From Candidatus Obscuribacterales bacterium (GTDB lineage: Bacteria; Cyanobacteriota; Vampirovibrionia; Obscuribacterales; Obscuribacteraceae): a stretch of 64,000 nt of DNA. This document shows, piece after piece, positions 60,172 to 64,000 of the stretch. The notes under the pieces were generated by a model that searched no databases, was not told the DNA's origin, and was given only the letters and a program-made list of their open reading frames with translations. Both the position numbers and the translations under genes were made by a program. The stretch lies in contig JACKCM010000006.1 of assembly GCA_020634035.1 (NCBI GenBank), positions 310,001 through 374,000 of the forward strand. Reading direction: 5' to 3'. Each line of letters begins with the position of its first letter. Positions within the stretch are counted from its first letter, which is position 1.

Positions 60172-60900
60172 TTAGCTGCTCTTTTTACGAGCGGTAGACT
60201 TTCTAGCAGTAGTTTTCTTTTTAGCTGCTGGTTTTTTAGCGGCTGGCTTCCGAGCAGTGGAAGTCTTTTTGTTGGCCGGCTTTCTGGAAGCGACCTTTTT
60301 GGTAGCCGGCTTTTTAGCTGTAGTCTTTTTAGCAGTAGTTTTCTTGGCTGCAGTAGACTTTTTAGCTGCTGGCTTTTTGGCTGCTGGTTTTTTAGCTGCA
60401 GTTTTCTTGACTGCGGCCTTTTTAGCTGCCGGTTTTTTAGCGACTGGCTTTTTGGCTGCAGTTTTCTTGGCTGTAGCTTTTTTAGTCGGAGCTTTTTTAG
60501 CTGCCGGCTTTTTAGCTGCAGTCTTCTTAGCTGCGGGCTTCTTAGCTGCCGGTTTCTTAGCTGCTGCTTTTTTAACAGCAGGCTTTTTAGCTGCTGCCTT
60601 CTTAGCGGCGGGCTTTTTAGCGGTAGCTTTTTTAGCAGTAGCTTTTTTAGCTGTTGCTTTTTTAGCTGCCGGCTTTTTCTTAGCCGCAGGCTTTTTAGCC
60701 GCCGGCTTTTTGGCTGCAGGTTTCTTAGCAGTCCGCTTCTTGGCTTTTGTCGCTCCAGCTGCCTTGCGAGTGGATGACTTAGCTTCCGCATTCGGGACTG
60801 CTTCTGTTGCAGATTGCATTTTCTCTGCAGCAGATGTTTCTTCGCCGGGGACCGCGTTGCGATCTCTGGCTGTTTTCTCCCGATTCATTTTGGTTGCCAT
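60172..60900 (-). CDS. Histone H1-like Lys/Ala-repeat protein
   Basis: This 242-residue protein consists mostly of AAKKPAAKKA-type repeats, very similar in style to histone H1 C-terminal tails and to bacterial Hc1/AlgP-like proteins. The N-terminal ~50 residues are Ala/Glu-rich and non-repetitive. It is expected to bind DNA non-specifically and compact the nucleoid. GGGAGGAG lies 5 nt before the ATG, and TATAAT with GTGGCA at 16 nt spacing precedes it (60951-60978). The Lys/Ala repeats create long open shadow frames on both strands. Confidence 0.9.
   Translation of the reverse strand: MATKMNREKTARDRNAVPGEETSAAEKMQSATEAVPNAEAKSSTRKAAGATKAKKRTAKKPAAKKPAAKKPAAKKKPAAKKATAKKATAKKATAKKPAAKKAAAKKPAVKKAAAKKPAAKKPAAKKTAAKKPAAKKAPTKKATAKKTAAKKPVAKKPAAKKAAVKKTAAKKPAAKKPAAKKSTAAKKTTAKKTTAKKPATKKVASRKPANKKTSTARKPAAKKPAAKKKTTARKSTARKKSS
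60190..60770. repeat. Low-complexity 15-bp-type repeat encoding Lys/Ala/Pro
   Basis: Roughly 15-bp units (KPAAK, KAAAK, KATAK) in imperfect tandem make up most of the histone-like gene. Confidence 0.8.
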
Positions 60901-61354
60901 TTTTTCTCCTCCCGAGATTAAGGCGGCGTGGACTTTCAGAAGTATTCCGAATTATAACGAAGTGTTTTCCAATGCCACCAATTTTAGTTCGAGTGTTTGA
61001 TATTCACTCTTTTAATCACACCACAGCTTGATAGGTTACTTTCATTTTTCGAAAAATGCAATATATGGAAGGGATTTTTCAGAAGATATGTATATACACT
61101 TTATGAGTTCTGGCAAATGATAGGCATCAATTACGGTTGCCTAACTAGCTGTGGTATCAACCTTCAAAAACTGGCACGACAACAAAAACCCGCTTGAACA
61201 CTCGCTTTTAAGCTGCACTCACAAGTAACGACAAGTTTTTTTGCTTTGCTCTTCTGAAAGAGAGCATTGAAAAATCCGAGCAAAAAAATTTCTCGCGAAA
61301 AGAAAAAATGTTGCGCGAGTGACTAAGAATAATTACGAATCAGCAAAATTTCGA
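60901..61354. other. Intergenic region with an AT-rich stretch
   Basis: 454 nt between the histone-like gene and the deaminase-like gene, both on the minus strand. It contains the histone-like promoter. A CTCGCG/CGCGAG inverted repeat (61292-61297 and 61314-61319) and a 14-bp palindrome over the deaminase stop codon (61350-61363) are also present. No supported ORF. Confidence 0.5.
60951..60978 (-). promoter_or_regulatory. Promoter of the histone-like gene
   Basis: On the minus strand GTGGCA (60973-60978) is followed after 16 nt by a perfect TATAAT (60951-60956), about 50 nt before the ATG. Confidence 0.55.
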
Positions 61355-62350
61355 CTAGTCGAAGGTTCTTGCTCCACGAACAAAACCAAAAGCAGAACGA
61401 AATGCTTCTTGCTGAATGTGTTTCAACTCGTGGAAATCGATCACGTCATGATCGATCAATCTCTCGTACTCTCCGGGCAGGGTGCAGGGAGCCGGATTCC
61501 GGCCTGGGTTATCGGTACAGACTGCAATCGCCACACCGGATTCCTTGCAGCGCTCGAAAACAGTTCTCAGATCAGAGAAGTCTTTCAAGACTCCTGTCTG
61601 CCTGTAACTGGTCGGACAGACTTCGAGAGTAATCTGTCGTTTGGCGAGTTCTTTCAACATCTCAGGCTTGACCAGAGGTATGTGTATACCGTGACCGATT
61701 CGATCAAGCACCGTAAAGTATTCTTTGAAGACATTGTCCGCGCTGGTCTCTCCTAGATGGCAGGTTGTCTTCAATCCAGCGGCTCTTGCTTTGCCCAGCA
61801 AGTCAACCCACTCTTGCCAGTTCTCCGGATTGATCTCCGGACCGGCAAGATCAATACCTACAACCGGGCCGAGATTTTTCTTCGCCACATCGAGAATGGC
61901 CTCGTTCAATTTGGTCGGCAATCTGCGATCCAGGCAGAGAATCTGCTTAACTACAATTGGATAGTCGGCCGGTCTAACATTCTCGGTTATCACTTCGACG
62001 ATCAAATCCATCTGAGAAATGCGCTTCTCTTCCGACAATTTGTGATCCGTTCGAAAGTAAGGATTGTAACGGATCTCCAGATATTGAAGGTTTTCGAATG
62101 TGTATGCTCCTCGGCAAAGCCGAAGGCAAAAATAAGGAAGGTGCTCCAGACTTTGAAGCTCCTCTACCAGCGAATGGATCTTCACAAACTCTTCCAGGGT
62201 ACGACATGGTCTGGTGAACCAGTGATAGAAGCCGTTGTAATCCGGAAAGAAATTCAAGATCGAATGATCATGACGTTGGAGAAATTTATAGATGATTCTC
62301 GGATGCAGCGCTCCGCCAAGGTGCCTGTGAAGATCAGCATACAGTGCCAT
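61355..62350 (-). CDS. Adenosine deaminase-like amidohydrolase
   Basis: This 331-residue protein of the adenosine/AMP deaminase family acts on purine-like substrates in the cytoplasm. It shows the metal-binding LHRHLGGALHP (in place of HVHLDGA), CHLGET, RIGHGIH and VCPTSYRQTG motifs. TDNPG appears where adenosine deaminase has TDDP. The length is right. The substituted positions (LGGA for LDGA; TDNPG for TDDP) suggest an altered substrate, as in other divergent members. The 62350 ATG is well placed. Confidence 0.85.
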   Translation of the reverse strand: MALYADLHRHLGGALHPRIIYKFLQRHDHSILNFFPDYNGFYHWFTRPCRTLEEFVKIHSLVEELQSLEHLPYFCLRLCRGAYTFENLQYLEIRYNPYFRTDHKLSEEKRISQMDLIVEVITENVRPADYPIVVKQILCLDRRLPTKLNEAILDVAKKNLGPVVGIDLAGPEINPENWQEWVDLLGKARAAGLKTTCHLGETSADNVFKEYFTVLDRIGHGIHIPLVKPEMLKELAKRQITLEVCPTSYRQTGVLKDFSDLRTVFERCKESGVAIAVCTDNPGRNPAPCTLPGEYERLIDHDVIDFHELKHIQQEAFRSAFGFVRGARTFD

Positions 62351-62447
62351 AACTCAATCCCAATAGCTGTTATCTGTTACCATCCCTTACTTTCCCGGTT
62401 GAGTCCATTTTGGAACACTGCCTTTTGATAGACTTGAATCGTTCTTC

Positions 62448-62472
62448 AGAAGCCCACTTAGGCTTGGCTTCT
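62448..62472. other. 7-bp inverted repeat upstream of the cyclophilin gene
   Basis: AGAAGCC (62448-62454) and GGCTTCT (62466-62472) are separated by 11 nt in the divergent region before the gene at 62548. Its role is unknown. Confidence 0.35.
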
Positions 62473-62547
62473 AAGAGATCGGGTAGGAAAGGATTAAATT
62501 GGGTACCATAGAAATTAGATCGTTATCAGACGAGATTTATTGAACAG

Positions 62548-63225
62548 ATGAATTCACATTCAATCAAGAAGCAAGCTCTACAGATTCTAAATGCTCTTGC
62601 CGTGTTCATCCTGCTGAGCGTCGCTCCGGCTTGCGCCCAGGGTGCCGATCCGGTGGTCGAACTCCAGACATCGAAAGGCAACATCTACATTCGAGTGTTT
62701 AGAGGGCTCGCCCCGAGAACTTCTATGAATTTTCTCGATCTGGTGAGCCGAGGTTTCTACAACGGCACCTATTTTCACCGGGTCGAGACCTGGTGCGTTC
62801 AGGGCGGATCACCCAACGGAGATCCAAATGGCAATTTCGTCGACCCTGCAACAGGCAGACCCCGGTTCATTCCGCTCGAGGTCAATCGCAATCTGGCCCA
62901 TTCTAGGGCCGGTGTGGTGGCCATGGCCAGAACCAGCAATCCTAATTCGGCAAGCTGTCAGTTTTACATCACAAAAAAACCGATGCGTCAGCTGGATGGT
63001 CAGTATGCAATTTTCGGCAGCGTAGTGCAGGGACTGAACGCGGTCCAGAGCATGGGACGCGGAGACCAGATTCTGAGCGCTAAAATAATCCAGATCAATA
63101 GCGGCGGCAATCAAACATCAAGACCACAGAGCACCGGCAATTCTAGAGGACGAGGCGTTCGAAGCCGAGGCGGCCAGTCGCAGAATTTCGAACCACCTAC
63201 CGATATCCCGGACAGCGGTTTTTAG
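62548..63225 (+). CDS. Secreted cyclophilin-type peptidyl-prolyl isomerase
   Basis: This is the third cyclophilin of the window, 225 residues with a signal peptide (ILNALAVFILLSVAPACAQG). The core has FHRVETWCVQGGSPNGDPNG, GVVAMARTSNPNSASCQFYI and YAIFGSVVQGLNAV, ending in a Gly/Arg/Ser-rich tail. It is more diverged than the pair at 32-33 kb. Periplasmic proline isomerisation. It stands alone, between divergent and convergent neighbours. Confidence 0.93.
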   Translation: MNSHSIKKQALQILNALAVFILLSVAPACAQGADPVVELQTSKGNIYIRVFRGLAPRTSMNFLDLVSRGFYNGTYFHRVETWCVQGGSPNGDPNGNFVDPATGRPRFIPLEVNRNLAHSRAGVVAMARTSNPNSASCQFYITKKPMRQLDGQYAIFGSVVQGLNAVQSMGRGDQILSAKIIQINSGGNQTSRPQSTGNSRGRGVRSRGGQSQNFEPPTDIPDSGF

Positions 63226-63259
63226 CACCATATTTAAAACCAGTAAAAATGAGCCGTTC

Positions 63260-63838
63260 TCAAGCGAATCGACAATCGAGATAGAGCGCTCTATCGAGAC
63301 GACGAAGATACTCCTGCCTTGGAATCAGCACTGCACCGAGGGTGGAGAGGTGATCGGTCATGTACTGAGAATCTAATAAAACGAACCCTCTCGATTTCAA
63401 ACGTTCCACCAGATAGATCAGAGAAATCTTGGAGGCATCGGTAACATTGTGGAACATGGACTCACCCATGAAGGCACCGCCGATGCTGACACCATAAAGC
63501 CCCCCGGCCAACTTTCCTTCATAATAAGCTTCGACTGAATGAGCAAATCCAGCTTCGTGCATCTCGGTATAAACACGAAAAATATCATCAGTGATCCAGG
63601 TGCTGTCACGATCGGCACAAGCCTTCAAGACTTCCCTCCAGGCGGAGTTCACTTTCATCTCGAACTTGCCGCTCTTATAAGTTCGCATCAAACGACGGGG
63701 AACATGGAACTTATCAAAGTCGAAAATACATCTTGGATCCGGTGAATACCACCGAATAGTTCCATCGTCATGTCCCATAGGAAAGATGCCCTGGCTGTAG
63801 GCACTGAGCACGAGATCTTTTGTGAATGGTTCCTTCAT
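63260..63838 (-). CDS. aat: Leucyl/phenylalanyl-tRNA--protein transferase
   Basis: Aat adds Leu or Phe to the N terminus of proteins with Lys/Arg ends, feeding the N-degron pathway. The 192-residue product contains GIFPMGHDDGTIRWYSPDPR, THSV-type AHSVEAYYEGKLAGGLYGVS, GGAFMGESMFHNVTDASKIS and LLDSQYMTDHLSTLGA, all strongly conserved. The length is close to the short form of the family. The gene is convergent with the cyclophilin gene. Confidence 0.95.
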   Translation of the reverse strand: MKEPFTKDLVLSAYSQGIFPMGHDDGTIRWYSPDPRCIFDFDKFHVPRRLMRTYKSGKFEMKVNSAWREVLKACADRDSTWITDDIFRVYTEMHEAGFAHSVEAYYEGKLAGGLYGVSIGGAFMGESMFHNVTDASKISLIYLVERLKSRGFVLLDSQYMTDHLSTLGAVLIPRQEYLRRLDRALYLDCRFA

Positions 63839-63870
63839 CTTGGCTGTAATCTATCAGTTCACACCGGAAA

Positions 63871-64000
63871 CTATTTCTTTTTCTTGCCGGCTTTCTTGCC
63901 AGCTCTTTTACCTGTGGGTCCCGACTGTTTCTTTTTCTCTTTCTCAGTTGTTTCCGGATCCGGCCTGGTCAAGCTACGGACATAACAAAGCAAATCTTTC
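63871..64000 (-). CDS. C-terminal end of a gene running off the right edge
   Basis: The translated tail is DLLCYVRSLTRPDPETTEKE followed by a Lys/Gly-rich end (...GKKAGKKKK) and TAG at 63871. The segment DLLCYVRSLTRP looks like the C-terminal helix of a class I cytochrome c (DLxxYxRSL), but too little is visible to name it. Confidence 0.55.
   Translation of the reverse strand, partial: KDLLCYVRSLTRPDPETTEKEKKKQSGPTGKRAGKKAGKKKK

Noticed and set aside
58741..60770. CRISPR-like repeats
   Set aside because: The repeats are contiguous, in frame and without unique spacers; they are coding tandem repeats.
60165..60791. Minus-strand frame rich in Leu/Arg/Lys
   Set aside because: Frame-shifted shadow of the histone-like gene.
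60257..61000. Long plus-strand frame with FLAAGFLAA-type repeats
   Set aside because: Antisense shadow of the Lys/Ala-repeat gene; its hydrophobic repeats follow from the repeated codons, not from selection.

Overview
The window reads as a chromosomal segment of a Gram-negative-type bacterium. It carries an ExbB/ExbD/TonB-like operon, Sec signal peptides, two lipoboxes, FtsE/FtsX and FtsZ. It also has genes more often met in Cyanobacteria and Firmicutes: a SpoIID-like protein, an S55 (SpoIVB-like) peptidase, a TIGR03960/DUF2344-type radical SAM gene next to RNase E/G, YmdB and TlyA. Add many secreted TPR and low-complexity proteins, and my best guess is a non-photosynthetic cyanobacterial relative (Melainabacteria/Vampirovibrionia, Obscuribacterales-like). 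That is inference from gene content only; no rRNA is present.

Layout. 1-3.9 kb (minus): the start of mtnA, ftsZ with its terminator, and two secreted TPR proteins. 3.9-9.3 kb: a DUF445 membrane protein, a membrane-anchored Hanks-type Ser/Thr kinase and a Glu-Pro-rich protein. 9.4-13.5 kb (plus): uvrA, then a compact fur-feoA-zinc ribbon cluster. 13.6-20.1 kb: an S1-like protein converging on RNase E/G and a radical SAM protein. 20.4-25.3 kb: small secreted proteins, a PHP phosphoesterase, YmdB and an amino-acid permease. 25.3-33.5 kb: a very large S55-peptidase/propeller protein, three secreted proteins of unknown function and two cyclophilins. 33.5-37.4 kb: ftsEX, a DUF721/DciA-like protein, an SCP2-like protein and aroE. 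37.4-41.6 kb: exbD, exbB and a multi-TM TonB-like protein, then a glycine-zipper protein. 42-47.6 kb (plus): a zinc-ribbon protein with six LRSPLLG-type motifs, a secreted coiled-coil protein, sppA, a Yip1-like protein and miaA. 47.7-55.7 kb: pncB, an Ada-like metal-site protein, an 885-residue multidomain protein, two TPR lipoproteins and a SpoIID-like protein. 55.7-64 kb: tRNA-Ser(UGA), tlyA, a RiPP locus, a histone-like Lys/Ala protein, an adenosine deaminase-like enzyme, a third cyclophilin and aat.

The most striking element is at about 56.8-59.2 kb on the minus strand. A Sec-exported precursor carries seven cysteines at exact seven-residue spacing (KGKEGSC heptads). It is followed by an MNIO (DUF692) enzyme and a DUF2063-type partner. 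This is the architecture of bufferin/HvfABC-like copper-binding RiPPs, whose cysteines become thiooxazole or related heterocycles. The precursor has no close match that I can recall. A structured 5' leader, a 21-bp DNA repeat and two hairpins between precursor and enzyme add to its interest.

Terminators, promoters and inverted repeats given here were read by eye and not scored. Starts are chosen from Shine-Dalgarno sequences, signal peptides and family alignment from memory.
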